64,000 bases of DNA. Source: Siphonodentalium dalli (Eukaryota > Mollusca > Scaphopoda > Gadilida > Siphonodentaliidae). Shown here one piece after another: positions 1-11,936 of this stretch (position 1 is the first letter of the stretch; every line of letters begins with the position of its first letter). The stretch covers positions 180,649,956 through 180,713,955 of the forward strand of contig CP136063.1 in assembly GCA_032622095.1 (NCBI GenBank), written 5' to 3'. A program made the position numbers and the translations under genes. The notes beneath the pieces are model-generated. The model ran no database searches. It saw only the letters and a program-made list of their open reading frames with translations, and was not told the DNA's origin.

Positions 1-55
1 AAGTCATTGACTCCGCCACTGGACTGTACACTATTTAATAAGCGATAAAACATGA

Positions 56-300
56 TCTTCGGAGAATCGGACCTTCGGGGAATCGGCCCTTCGGAGTTAT
101 AGACCTTCGGAGTTATGGGCGTTCGGAGTTATAGGCCTTCGGAGTTATGGGGTTTCGGAGTTATGGGTCTTCGGAGTTATGGGATTTCGGAGAATCGAGA
201 CTTCGGAGTTATGGGCTTTCTGAGTATCGGGGCGTCGGAGAATCGGACCTTCGGAGAATCGGACCTTCGGAGTTATGGGTCTTCGGAGAATCGCTATGTA
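56..300. repeat. 15-16-bp minisatellite
   Basis: Short tandem array of about 15 units built on CTTCGGAG followed by either AATCGG or TTATGG and a few variable bases. The two unit types alternate irregularly. Open frames across it are by-products of the near-15-bp periodicity. The core resembles the CCGAAGGTTC arrays at 29.3 and 29.8 kb when read on the other strand, so the family may be dispersed. Confidence 0.9.
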
Positions 301-719
301 ACCTTCGCATCCACAAGGACAATGTTTTGCTTATGTAAGAAAATGTTGTAATTGTCATGAATTGCATAATGTTTCGAATTCACAAATGTGTAAAATATTA
401 AATTCTTCCAAGAAAGATACATTTCGTGCAAACATCAGATCAGTAGAATCAGATCAGTAGAATCAGATCATTATACAGATGATTTTATGAGTCATTCATA
501 TGCGCTGTACAAACATGTGGATTAAATACATTTTTCGAAAGTTTTAATTTAAATTTATTATTTGAATACAAAAGTGAAGAATTTCAGAAATATGTTAGTA
601 TAGGTTCAATAACTGGTGAACTCAACATGATTTCATTAGGACTATTTCAAGTAATGGTACTAATGTCACATACAAGTTACGGTACCGGTGCAAAGGCAAA
701 TTTAATGAGTTAAGTTGAT
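301..719. other. AT-rich stretch with no recognisable gene
   Basis: No coding signal or clear repeat boundary. A short triplication of AGATCAGTAGAATC-like sequence sits near 435-470. The 5' part of the Gypsy element (5' LTR, gag) should lie hereabouts, but I cannot see it, so the element is probably 5'-truncated or too decayed. Confidence 0.5.
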
Positions 720-3719
720 TTGATTTCTTTGAATAAATATGTGAAGATTTATCCATCGAATATCAAACTCATAGATTATAATGGGAAGCAAATACCACAA
801 AGTGGTAGTCGTGTGTTAAAGAGTGAGGTTATTGTTGTGAATAATGGAATGCCATTATTATGTCATAAAACATATGTTGACTTGAATTTGGTTAAAAGGA
901 TGTATGTAGTGAATAAAAGTGTTATTTAAGATGTCAGCATTTGAGGTAACACTCAATAACAGTTAACAAGGGAAGTAATTAAGGGTCAGTTTCCTAAACT
1001 GTTTGAAGGGGTTGAGGAAATGTCCCACACTTACAAAATTAGAATAAAGAAAGATAGTATGCCAGTTGTTAATCCGCCAAGAAGGGTTTCTATAACATTA
1101 AAGGAATATTTATTGAAGAAACTCAGTAGAACAGAGAAAATGTTTATTATTCAGGAAGTAACTGAACAAACTGACTGGGTCAATTTAATGGTGGTTATTC
1201 GAAAACCTAATAATTCTCTTAGAATTTGCATTGACCTCTTGCATAATCAGGGGGAATTGTTCATTCCTAAGAAAGATGGCATAATTACAGAATTTTGTTA
1301 TCAAATTTGATTCATCATAAGCTTCCTGGAGTATAAAACTGCACGAAGAAAGTGTTAATTTAACAACTTTCAATACTCCATTTGGTAAGTATACCTAACA
1401 GAAACTTACATATGGAATTGTCTCAAGTTCGGAGGTATTTCATAAAGCCATGGAATCTGTTTTGGAAGGGATAGAAGGTGTGAAAGTGTTCACAGATGGT
1501 TTGATCATATGGGGAAATACCCTGTTAGAACATGACAAATTATACTAAAAGTTCTTTAGCGGTTACACACAAATTGACTGAGGCAAAATGTAAGTTTTGT
1601 GTTTATGAAATTGAATTTTAGGTGAAGTGTTGACATCTGATGTGTAAAGCCGTCACAATTTAAGATTGACACAATTTTGAAATTGGAATTACCTAACAAT
1701 AAACCAGATTTGCAATATTTCTTATGGATTGTCAATTATGTGGGTCAATTTGTACCAAATGTCTCAGTTCGTATTAGCTCAATGAGAAATATTTTACAGA
1801 AATCAGTTGAATGGTCATGGGAATCAGAGTTTGTTGATATGAAAATGCTTTGACTACTAAACTAGTTTTAGCATATTTTAATCAGAGTAAGACTCACAAC
1901 AAGGTTTCTTCGGACAGTAGCAAATATGGAATTGTGTCAGTTTTGCTACAACATAGTAATGGAAATTGGCATTCAGTAGCCGAAATCAGCAAGATCTCTT
2001 ACTAATTCTGAGTGCAAATATTCTCAGATTGAGAAAGAATCTTTAGGTATGGTTTATGGTTGTGAGAAATTTCATCTATTATATATTTTGGGAAATCTGT
2101 CTGTCTGTGTGTGTGTTCGCGATGGACTCGAAAACGGACGGGTCAAATCGTGACCCCGACCTGACCTTGACCTTCAAAATGATCAATTCAAGGTCAAATC
2201 GGGTAAAACAGGATGGATTTCGACGGGTACTTTTGTCGGGTACTTTTGTCCGGGCCGTGTTTTTGGACGGGTCAAATGACCCCACCTTGACCATCAAAAT
2301 GGACAATTCAAGGTCAAATCGCGCAATTCGCCGAAAAGCAGAGGGGAAACAGCCCGGACGAAGTCGGTTCCACCTGCTAGTAGCTATATATATGGTCTTC
2401 CAATAGTACAGTCGGAAATAGATGACAAGCCTTTAGTGGCAATTTCAAAGAAAAAAATGAAGGACATGACTCCTAGGATTCAGAGATTAATGATACAGTT
2501 ACAGAGATATTCTTATAGTGTTATATTTACTCCTGGAAAATGTTTGGCTATTGTAGATGCTCGTTTAAGATTTAAATCAGATGAAGTTTCAAATAGTTCA
2601 AATCTTGATGTAGAAATAAATTTTAATATTGACATGGTTGTAAAGAATTTGACAGTATCTGATATACAATTGTGTAAGGTTCAAGATGAAACTGCGAAAG
2701 ATAAGTTTCGTCAAAATGTGATTATGTATATGCATAAAGAATGGCCAAAGAATGTATTGGTTGAATTTCATGTGTGTTCTCAGTGGAATTTTGATGAAAG
2801 GATCTAGAATTGTCATTCCATCATCAACGAGGAATGAAATGCTGGGTAAAGTATATGCTAGTCACATAGGAATAGAAAAGTGCAAAAGACTTGCCAGAAT
2901 TGTGATATTTTGGCCAGGAATGAACCAAGATATTACAAAGTTTGTCAAATCTTGTGAAGTATGTCAAAATACCAAATGTCTCATTGTAAACAGGGTCTGT
3001 CAATTGACGAATCTGAAATTGAACCCTGGAACAAAGTTGATATAGATCTTTTAACATTGGAATGAAAAGATTATTTGTATGTGATAGATTATTTCAGTAA
3101 TTATCCAGAATTTGCACGTCTGAATAATACTAGTAGTGAATGTGGTATTCAACATTTGAAGTCCATTTTGGAAGGCATGGAATTCCTAAGGTTATTCGCA
3201 GCGACAACTCTTCCTATTTCACCATCATAATTTTCGAGAAATTCAGTGTATGAATTTATGCATACTACTTCAGCTCCATACCATCCACATGGTAGTTGTA
3301 AGGCTGACATTGGTGTCAAATTTCTTAATGATTTCCTTAAGAAAGTCAAGCAGCAAAACGAAGATTTATATTTTGCACTGCTTCAGTACCGAGCAGCTCC
3401 ATTAGAGTGTATAACGTCTTCTGCATAATTGTTAATGTGCAGAACTGTGAGATCTAGATTACCAATTGTTTAAGTTTGCAAAGACGAAGTTATTCATGTG
3501 AAACAAAATGATTTAAACAGGAGAGGACAAGTCAATTATGAGAAGGTTTCCAAAGAACTATCTGCACTCAAACCTGGTGATACTGTAATAATCAAGTTGG
3601 GTAAGGGTAATACTTGGAACACTAAAGATAGATTTCTTGGACAAGTCTCAAATCGATCTTATAGAGTTCTGTCTGAACTTGGACAACCTTACAGTCGAGA
3701 TAGGAGATATTTGCTTTAA
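720..3719 (+). pseudogene. Decayed Gypsy/Metaviridae pol polyprotein
   Basis: Remnant of an LTR-retrotransposon pol gene with domains in canonical order. A protease-side segment (720-929) precedes the RT N-terminus (1020-1310, with TDWVN and RKPNNSLRICID motifs). The RT palm is broken by stops (to about 1520). RNase H pieces lie at about 1860-2080 and 2391-2600, the latter with PRIQRLMIQLQRY and FTPGKCLAIVDA. Next come the integrase zinc-binding domain (about 2810-2985; HIGIEKCKRLAR, FWPGM, CEVCQ) and the integrase core (about 3040-3425; VDIDLL, SDNSSYF, HPHGSCKADIGVKF). The integrase C-terminal segment is at 3498-3719 (LKPGDTVIIKLG, WNTKDRFLGQV). The RT catalytic motif reads VFTDG instead of V(F/Y)xDD (1486-1500), so the second aspartate is lost. 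There are many stops and frame changes, and a 0.3-kb insertion splits RNase H. It cannot encode active enzymes. Family membership is confident; the clade is not. Confidence 0.9.
2085..2395 (+). mobile_element. Non-coding repeat inserted in the Gypsy RNase H region
   Basis: RNase H homology stops near 2083 (KFHLLYI) and resumes near 2391 (YG-LP). The interruption starts with a CTGTCTGTCTGTGTGTGTG stretch. It holds two copies of a unit with GACGGGTCAAATCGTGAC and GACCTTGACCTTCAAAATG, and ends with GAAAAGCAGAGGGGAAACAG. The same unit and the same end occur at 30.53-31.13 kb, so this is a dispersed repeat family. AT-rich sequence (TATATA) flanks both sides, but no unambiguous target duplication is visible. 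Confidence 0.7.
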
Positions 3720-4000
3720 AACATTAGAAAACTACCCGTTGTCACCAGAAGTATCTAACATACCGAAACCACCTAATTACAATAGAAATTATGGTATTCA
3801 AATTCTCAGTCTAATGTTACACCAGAGTACCATAATTCTCAAAGAGAACTTCAGAATTAATATAGCAGTGCTATATCTATGCTACCTGTTGTACAAGCAA
3901 CTCAACAATATGTACCTCAATTAAGAAGGTCATTTTCAAACCAGTCATATAAATGAATTTATGATTAAACAATTTAGTGTATATGTATTACATGTTCGTG

Positions 4001-4012
4001 AAAAAGGGGAGA
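4001..4012 (+). other. Polypurine tract of the Gypsy element
   Basis: AAAAAGGGGAGA lies directly before the 3' LTR start TGTAATG. This is the position and composition of the plus-strand priming site of LTR retrotransposons. Confidence 0.75.
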
Positions 4013-4172
4013 TGTAATGATATGTCCATGTCCATCATCATATATCATGTTTTATGGTGTGCCACCTCCCGCGGGAGGATATGGAACATCCGGGTACTCT
4101 CTTCTAATAAATCGATTGTGGAGTAAAGTCGTTGTCCCAGTGGTCTCTTGCCAATGGACCCAAACCATTACA
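4013..4172 (+). repeat. 3' LTR of the Gypsy element
   Basis: A 160-bp block begins TGTAATGATATG and ends AACCATTACA, giving TG...CA ends with a 7-bp terminal inverted repeat (TGTAATG/CATTACA). It is preceded by a polypurine tract. It contains an AATAAA (about 4109) suitable for polyadenylation. LTRs this short are known in some animal Gypsy lineages. No matching 5' LTR was found in the window. Confidence 0.75.
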
Positions 4173-4234
4173 TTCAGGAAATACAAACGAGCACACGAGA
4201 GAAAGGCTAAATGATAATACAAGTGACAAAGTTT

Positions 4235-4350
4235 TCCTGTTAATGGGTTGGAAATGTCTAGGTAATTAGTTCAACAAACGGCATATTTGTTGAACTTATT
4301 ATGTCAACATTTCATAAGGAACTACTCATAAATGAGTATTAAGTAAAAAA
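4235..4350. mobile_element. Palindromic MITE, family with GTTCAACAAACG core
   Basis: Central inverted repeat AGTTCAACAAACGGCATATTTGTTGAACTTATTATG, spelled here as AGTTCAACAAACG then CATATTTGTTGAACT, with flanking ACTCATAAATGAGTATTAAG. The same modules recur at about 34390-34480, 35688-35913, 41930-42115 and 54895-55085, so this is a dispersed foldback family. There is no coding potential. Confidence 0.55.
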
Positions 4351-5310
4351 AAGAGTTAAATCTACCTCCATGAACGAATAAGAACCGAAACTACAAGACT
4401 GTTAAAAAATAGTATTAAATTTGCTCATCGCGGTGCGCATATTAAAAGGTGCAAATTCAAAACTGACCGAAAAATTAATACTGCACGAATTGAATTACGA
4501 GTACGCAAATATTAGTCTGCTCACATGTATAATTATGGTACAGAAGTCACAAAGTCACAAACGTAGGAGATATAGCACAGTAGCAAATGTTATATTTCAT
4601 GCCTCCGAAACATGCCGAGCATTGCCCTTTGGACATGCTTGGGACTATACAACCAGGCGCCTATTTTTAGAAGCAAATTTGATTTTTGAGACAGTGCAAT
4701 TTTTTTTAATTTTTTTTTAATTGCAGTTTTATCGGGTTATGAATTTGGTAATGTGCTCAATAATTTCAAACGAGGACATATATCTGTGATCAGAGTATTC
4801 GTGGTTTCCTTGCACAAACTCGACACCGTTCAAATAATGAACTAATACTGATAATAATTAGGAATGTGGTGGTACTACGTCACTAGAATTTGGGTTCTTT
4901 CTATTATTTATTCGTTTTGCCATATGGTTTCGAGAAACCGACATGGGCACTCGAGCTGTGCCTGCAATCATCGAGCTTACCACTGACACTATGACCTGAC
5001 AGAAACATAATTAGGAAAAACATAATCACGGCAAACAGAATCATGTCACCTTACTGCGATTGGCAAGAAGTTTGAACGGCACTATTTATAACAAATGGAC
5101 TCGTAGTCGTCAATTCTGTGAAAAGGTTTTTGGACTGCAAACAAATTTGCGATTTGCTATTCGCAATTCTTATGGGGTAGTAGTTCATTGTGTGAAAGGT
5201 GTCCACTGGTAACGACGAATATTGAGAGCACTCCTATCCAGGGATGAATCCCGATATTTTTTGGGGACACATGTTCTGCATTTGAGAATGGCTCTATATA
5301 AATTGGGACG
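4351..5310. other. No recognisable gene or repeat
   Basis: AT-rich sequence. A 99-codon frame at 4421-4720 has no recognisable motif and looks like chance. Nothing else stands out. Confidence 0.5.
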
Positions 5311-5550
5311 TTAACCATTTTATGACAAGAGCTGCACTGGTGCAGCATTAAAGATCCTATGCCATTTCATTATCATATATGCAAGTCTCCCGCATAAGAA
5401 AATGCACTGGCTTAAAGGTCAAGATAAAGGCCAATGTATTCTCTTATATATGCGAGGCTCCTTGATGGGAGAATCATATATATATATAAGAGAATGCATC
5501 GGCTCAGGAGTTTTGCATACTTTAAAGAAGTCCCAGTCATGAAGGGTTAA
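5311..5550. mobile_element. piggyBac-like MITE (TTAA-flanked), copy 1
   Basis: The block is bounded by TTAA on both sides (5311-5314 and 5547-5550). Its left end reads TTAACCATTTTATGAC and its right end reads GTCATGAAGGGTTAA, an imperfect inverted repeat. The interior shares AGCTGCACTGGTGCAGCATTAAAG and TATATAAGAGAATGCAT with 58063-58281, spelled in pieces AGCTGCACTGG, TGCAGCATTAAAG. TTAA duplication plus CCC(T)-type ends fits a non-autonomous piggyBac element. Kolobok also uses TTAA and is the alternative. Confidence 0.7.
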
Positions 5551-6559
5551 AATATTCCTCACTGCACACTTGATTATGCAAATAAAGGCTCTATATCAAC
5601 TGCATATTGATGATTTACATTGCATGTTGTTGAATTATAACAGAAAATTTCCTTCAAAATATAGAATATTCAGCTTTAATAAAAACTATCCACTTGCAAT
5701 TTGGGCCAGATTTAGTCACACGTAGATGTAACTTGCTTAATATAACAAAACTTCCAAACATTGTGCTCATGGACGCGATCTGATTATAATTATATAACTG
5801 CTGGTGTAGATATAAACGTACATGGTATACTTAAGTGTCAAATCGAATGGGACATCTTTAACTTACGTCAAATGTTTTCGATTTTCCTCCTCCTCATCGT
5901 CCTCTGCGATGTCCATCGTGAGCCGTTCATCGTGTTGATCCGAATCCATCAGAACGCAGCAGTGGCACTCAGAACTCACGTCGTAATTCCATATATGTAA
6001 CCACCTATCACACACCAACTATAAACTCACTACGCGGGACCCACTGCCATTCTAACTTATCTAGAAGCAGTGATTCCTTGTTTGTATAGAGAATTCCCGT
6101 ATCCGATAGGGAGCGGGTTGTCGCGCTCCGTGTATGTGTTCAATTTCTCCAGATTTAGAAGCGAATTAATTGGACTGGTATCGGTCGATACAGAGAACTG
6201 GGATCAATAAACATGATACTTGCAGTTCGATCTGGCTAAATTATCATCAAATTATGGTCATGGCACCAAAGACACTGGATCCATGCATGGGATGTGCACT
6301 AACCGACCTTCACGTATTAGCACTGACACAATTCACAAATTTGAGTGACAGTCAGGGAGATCTGCCGCAGAAAACCATTTGAACCTGTGAAGATATATAG
6401 TATTATCCACTTGCACGCTATGCATAAGAAGTTCCGCAAATTGTCCATTCTTCTCTCCGATAGAAAGCCTAACATCATATATACGCAACTGTTATAGATT
6501 CATAACAACCTTCGTCGGTTTGAACGTGTTACTTCTATATTTATTAGCATAAGTATACC
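5551..6559. other. No recognisable gene or repeat
   Basis: Short frames at 5761-6000 and 6170-6382 lack recognisable motifs. I see no splice-bounded exon or repeat structure. Confidence 0.45.
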
Positions 6560-8105
6560 CCGTATGACGAAGTTATACATAGTTAAACACGCTGTCAAGG
6601 AATCTCCAAAAACATGGTGTAGAAAATCAACTTTATGGCCCACTGAATCCTTAGTTTTAACTATTTTCTAAAAATGCCATGTTGGGGCGTTTTTGTCGAT
6701 TTTTAAAGGCGTTTGTGTATAAATAATAAAAATAATTTGCGTTTAATGTGTAATTTCATTTGAACTATCCTCCTAAAACGCTTTAGTGTTGACATATTAG
6801 CATGATACTAGATATGTCAATAAATGTCACTGGAGTTCACTCATTTTTCTGGAAACTGAATTTGAATATCGGAAAAATGTGATAGGGGAAACTGTACTAT
6901 CGCCAGCTCCTATCAACCTTATGCTTCCATATAGAGTTTACTGCTTCCCTTTTTATGTTCATATTTAGAGCTACGATCCTTTTTGTTGCAACTCAATGGC
7001 AAAATGGCGAATAATTATTTCAGGGTTGTTATATAACATGCCCATAAATTATAAATACCTCCACCAAAGTTCTAATCTTGTTATTATGCAACAATAATCT
7101 GCACAAACTGTAATAAAACAAACCGCTGTCTCCAATAAGTGATTTCATTTACTCGCGGCGAATCCGCCATTTGGTCTCCGGAGGTCAAAGTTAACAAGTA
7201 GCATCTATTTTTAGCATATGACTCCAGCCTGGGAATTCCCAAAATAAAATGGCAACAGGTCGTTATCGAATCGCAGGTGCGAGAACTTCATAAAACTAAT
7301 TAAACACTCACCCTGGATACATACAATACGTAGGTTTCGCACAGTAGATGGATTGGATGTATCACGTATGTTTTTGAGTTATTTTTTTAACGCAAGAACT
7401 CGCTATTTATCAGTAACTTATGGGAAGTTTGTTGACAAAAAGTGCGTCTGAATGTCTGCATCGTCACCAGATCCTTACTCCATAGATGACATGGCCACAA
7501 AACAATTCTTAAAAACACGTAGTTGCACTCAGAATAAATGAAAATAAGCCATAAAATGTTGATAAAAAATTCTCGCACTCAGCTGTCGAATGTTTACAAA
7601 TGGTCGAAATGGATGCTACTTCTCAACTTTGACCTTTTACCGGCTTTTACCGGTGGTTTGGATAAAAAGCTAGGAATCGGACCATATGGAACCATCGGCC
7701 ATCTTGAAAATCGCGAACCAGTAAAAAGGCTTATGACTAGAATATAGTGACAAGATCATAGCCTTTTGTGATTTCACTTACCCCATTATCAATGTTCAAA
7801 TTTGGAGTCAGTTTCTTGAAAAAATATGTGAATTCCAGTGACTGTTGATTTGTAATAACCAATGTAATCCTATTTTTTTCCACCACTGAGTGATTTAGGA
7901 GGAACTTGAACGTTCAAATGATTTTACACATTAAACGCTAATTGTGTTCATTGTTGTTGTACTATTTGTACACAAATAAACCTGTAAAATGGACAAAAAC
8001 AGTCCAAAAAGAGTCAATACTAAGGATTCATATGGCGATAAGCTGATTTTGGCACATATGTGTTTAGCAATTCCAGCAAAGTGTATTTAACCTAGTATGC
8101 TGGCC
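6560..8105. mobile_element. Large degenerate foldback element (long inverted repeats)
   Basis: Left arm (about 6560-7215) and right arm (about 7590-8105) are inverted copies with many substitutions. Shared landmarks are GTTTAATGTGTAA (6743) against TTACACATTAAACG (7924); GAATCCTTAG (6645) against CTAAGGATTC (8020); CACTGGAGTTCAC (6829) against GTGAATTCCAGTG (7828); and GGTCAAAGTTAACAAGTAGC (7183) against GCTACTTCTCAACTTTGACC (7614). The ~375-bp centre has no transposase motif. The ends are only approximate and no target duplication was identified. It is an old, non-autonomous foldback or MITE. Confidence 0.65.
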
Positions 8106-8150
8106 TGTATTTCTCATAACCTTAACCTTTCAGGTTATGAGAAATACAGG
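8104..8150. repeat. Perfect 19-bp-arm hairpin
   Basis: CCTGTATTTCTCATAACCT (8104-8122) and its exact reverse complement (8132-8150) are separated by a 9-nt loop. It adjoins the outer end of the preceding foldback. Perfect arms next to a decayed element suggest a younger event. Transcribed RNA would form a strong stem. Confidence 0.85.
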
Positions 8151-9702
8151 ACATTTGGATATCAATTTATTGAGTTGTATGGCCTCAAATATGGTATTTC
8201 ATCACACCTGTTCTGTGTCCTGCACAACACACATTTTAATGGAACACACAGTTAGTTTTAAAAAAACATTGTCTTTTCGATCATAGATGTATAAAGTAAT
8301 ATTTGTGTGCACAATCTAGTGACGAAATTAATACCTCAGCAAGATATCCCTTCATATTTCTATAGTTTTAAAATACTAGACCATAAAATATGGATTTTAG
8401 TTAATTCTTAGAAATAGAGGCTCCGAAATTCGACAAGCTTCAAATTTTGGAGGCACATAACTCGAAAAATAGTCAACGTATATGAAAAATGTTTTCTGTA
8501 TTGTAATCAGAATTGTGTACTCTACAAAATTGAAGGACTTGTGAAATGGAGGTTTTTATAAACATCCTTTAAAAGCCATAAATTTAGTATTTTACTAAAA
8601 TTTGACAAATTTATTTCACAAAATGTATTAATTTCGCCTTTCTTGATCCTTTTTGATTTTAAGTATGTTGTTTATCATGGGTTAATAGACTTATTCCTGC
8701 AAAGAAACATTGTGTTGTAATTCGTTTGAGGTTTGCCACTTTTTTCTCATAAATTCACTGGACTAGTGACGTTTCGTTGCTGCTTGCAACGACGACCAAC
8801 GTCGTTAATAAACAATGGGTGTACTAGATTCGCCCAATTTTGCAGCTTCGGAAATCAAATCACCTCGCTAGTCACACACTCAAGCAATGGCAATGCAGTA
8901 TACAAGCAACGTTCATTCCATTGAAGTGAATTTGGCTCATCTATTCAGTTCATTTTCCACCTGGAAATTGTTGAATCGACCCAACTTCAACTTTCAAGTC
9001 ACTCACTGTCAGTGTGAACATAACATGTTTTTTCGTTTTGAGATTTATTTGGAATATTTTGCATATTCTAGTAATTTAGAAAATAAACATAACCATTTGA
9101 TTAAGTTTCACAACTTAGAATGGGTCTAAGTTAGAAAATGTGACCTTGAAAAAATTTCAGTTTTTAGACATGAGAAATTCTTATTTCGTGAAATGCTTCA
9201 AAGACGAACCCATGATATAGACCACACCAGGAAGCATTTAGTTAGGTAATATTGAGTCGTTGTCTTACTTAAGATTATGTTATGCTGAAATATGATGAAA
9301 TTGATGGAATTAATTGCCAGCAATGAATGTGCCATGGGGGTAAGTAGTGGCCAACATGAAAAATTGAAAGATAATTTCAATATTTTGCGAAGAATGTATT
9401 TCTGAAATGCAGCCTGCAGAATGACACAGCATGCTGAAATTAAGCTATATGATTGAAACTCAAGCTCACTTGATTTATTGTCCTTGATGTGATCTTGTTA
9501 TACTATTTTCTGCAACATTGCACTGTCAACATGTATATGACTGTTATCAAAATAAAATCTAATCTAACACCTGTAGATGTTTAACCAGTTACTGAGGTAC
9601 TCAGGTAGTGTAACTGATAACGGCAATGACAACAATTATTGATAATTTGGGTCGGGGACAATGGGAACAAGTTCATGGCGCTCAGAATATACGTATTCAA
9701 AC
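8151..9702. other. No recognisable gene
   Basis: AT-rich. Short frames at 8733-8924 and 8887-9129 have no family resemblance. A possible LINE- or SINE-like tail or other repeat could be present, but I cannot support one. Confidence 0.45.
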
Positions 9703-9705
9703 TTA

Positions 9706-10676
9706 TGTTACCCTCACACCATAGCGATCACCAGTTGCGTATGGTTGCGAATACAAAATAGTGGTCATAAGTTCCGAACTCAACTCACACGCAACTAATA
9801 AGTTTTATATGTTTGAAGTACGCAACAAGCACGCAGGTGATCGCAGACACATGCAGAGTAAGTTCGGAAATTTTGAACATGTTCAATAATTCTCTGCGAA
9901 TGCCTGCGATCAATTTATACGCAACAGGGACGCAACAGGTACGCTACGCACGCAACACGATCGCAACAGGTACGCAACTCATAAGTTATGAACGCAGGTC
10001 CAAATTTGATGTATCTGGCCAGGTGTTGGTACCGTACATGTTGCGAATGTGCTGCGTACCTGTTGCGATCATTTTGCGATCGTGTTGCGTGCCTGTTGCG
10101 ATCCTGTTGCGTGCGTAGCGTACCCCCAACCTATTGTGCTTATTCCCAGCGTATCCCCAACCTATGCCCTGCGTTTCCAACCTATTAGTTACGAGTGAGT
10201 TGCGTGTTAGTTGCGTACTACATGCGTGTTGAGAAATGGTATAAATAGTGGGCCTTTTCTAGATCCGTGTCAGTTGTTGGTGGACCTCCGAGGTGTTGAC
10301 TCTTCGATGACCAAATCAGTACTGAAAAAATAATGAATCGGATCAGCTTTTATAGGTTTTTATCACGTGACCGATATTCGCAAATACCACGCAACTAGCA
10401 CGCAGGTCAAACGCAACTCGTAAGTTCTGCACACAACTCATACGCAACTCGCACGCAACTCGTACGCCGGTGATCGCAGATATTGGGGGATCATAAGTTC
10501 AGTTCGCAACCCACACGCAACCCACACGTAACCCACACGCAACTCACACGCAACCCATAGGTCGAATAGGTTATAAATTGACAAAATTGTTGATTTCGCT
10601 TGTGTTTGGTGCGTATACAAATATTTTTTACACGCAACTCATAGGTTTCAGCATACGCTATGGTGTGAGGGTAACA
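9706..10676. mobile_element. MITE with TTA target duplication and GCAAC subterminal repeats
   Basis: The terminal inverted repeat is about 21 bp: left TGTTACCCTCACACCATAGC, right its complement GCTATGGTGTGAGGGTAACA. Both are flanked by TTA (9703-9705, 10677-10679). The interior is crowded with short repeats of the type ACGCAACTC, ACGCAACAGGTACGCAAC and their complements, typical of transposase-binding subterminal arrays. A 3-bp TWA duplication points to PIF/Harbinger; a CACTA-type element also makes 3-bp duplications. There is no coding capacity, so the frames inside are repeat artefacts. Confidence 0.75.
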
Positions 10677-10840
10677 TTAGCTTCACCTACCACAAAATAA
10701 ACACATGAAATATATTGTTAATATTAAATTAGTATAGCTTTCGCTTCTTAAAAAGCGTCCCGGTAGTGAAACGTGGTTTGCTTCAAATTTCAAAAACTAT
10801 TCAGTGAATTATTCCCCTTGCCATATACACTGTAAATCCA

Positions 10841-11210
10841 TGTGTTAAGAATCCGAACGTGTTAAGTCGGCAATGTGTTCATATTTGACATGCTATGCGT
10901 TATAATACATCACGTTGATGTTAAGCTCCATTTATCATACAGTGGCCACATCACGTTGGTGTTAATAATATGGCATGCTGTGCCTATCTGAACGTCATAC
11001 TGGCGTTAAAAGATATCGAACCGTGGTGGCCATCGCTATACTCCGTATAACGAAATTGGTATTTTTAATGAGTAACTTAGACATGAAATGTTTGCATGAG
11101 CAGAATAAAATGTTATTATAATATAATTTTGGTTTTATTTGTACTTTTCGAGATTTTTGCGATAGGATTGAACACTAACGTTCAATAACGTGTTCATGGT
11201 ACTTAACACA
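10841..11210. mobile_element. Possible short TIR element (TGTGTTAAG ends)
   Basis: Left TGTGTTAAGAATCCGAACGTG and right terminus CACGTTAT-like sequence ending CTTAACACA are imperfect inverted repeats. Internally, CACGTTGATGTTAA/CACGTTGGTGTTAA is repeated at about 10910 and 10950. No target duplication is visible, so the boundaries are tentative. Confidence 0.4.
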
Positions 11211-11633
11211 GGTGTGATGATTCGCGTCCAATTCCGTAAATTGAATCGGCACGTGCCGCATGCGCAGTCGGCATCAATTCCACAAAACTTTTGGTGGGAA
11301 ACTTTTCAGAAATCGCCGCCATCATTGTTTTTATCACAGCGTTCAAATATTTCTTTAATTATTCAAATAACAGGTATATATACAACTTTGCAAGGCTGTC
11401 ACCCAATTAGATAATGTATTTTTTAACCTACGGTAGACTAGTTTAGTAGTTTGAATCTAATGCAACACGTACGTTCAAAATCAAATGCAAGTTCAAGAAG
11501 TTGCAACTGAGAACTGGCAGCCGCAGTGGCATTGCCATTCCCGGCCATTGTGATTGTGACTGTCACGATTGTGACTTTTCTGTGTTACGATGATTGTGAT
11601 TGTCACTGAATCTGATTGTCAATTAATTTGTCA

Positions 11634-11650
11634 TGACTCAGACTGAGTCA
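11634..11650. promoter_or_regulatory. Palindromic pair of AP-1-like sites
   Basis: TGACTCAGACTGAGTCA is a perfect palindrome around GAC holding two AP-1/TRE consensus heptamers (TGACTCA, TGAGTCA). It lies about 290 bp before the transposase ATG. Binding is an inference from the motif only. Confidence 0.4.
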
Positions 11651-11776
11651 TGTTGACGTTGTGCCAACTTGTGCAGCCAATTGAATTCCAAATTGTCATT
11701 GTGCCAATTTCACTTTGACTTTCAGCTTCACTGACCTCAGCCCCGCCCAATAAATTGAATAAATTCAATAATGGCA

Positions 11777-11787
11777 ATATATAAATA
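11777..11787 (+). promoter_or_regulatory. Candidate TATA box before the CACTA-type gene
   Basis: ATATATAAATA sits about 150 bp upstream of the transposase start codon, in a tract containing no other gene. It is plausible as a core promoter, but AT-rich sequence makes chance occurrence common. Confidence 0.3.
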
Positions 11788-11936
11788 CAGTGAATACTAT
11801 TATACTGGGATGCCAAAAATCTTAATCTTATCTTATGTTTTAAAATAAATAAACTGGTATAAAATAAATACAAATTTCCCACCACTGACACTGTCTGACT
11901 GTCACTTTCTCGGCGGGCAATGTTTATTTTTCCAAG

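Noticed and set aside
1-700. 5' LTR of the Gypsy element
   Set aside because: No copy of the 160-bp 3' LTR sequence (TGTAATGATATG...) could be found upstream of pol.
9813-10188. Cys/Arg-rich frames of 66-101 codons
   Set aside because: They arise from the GCAAC subterminal repeats of the MITE.
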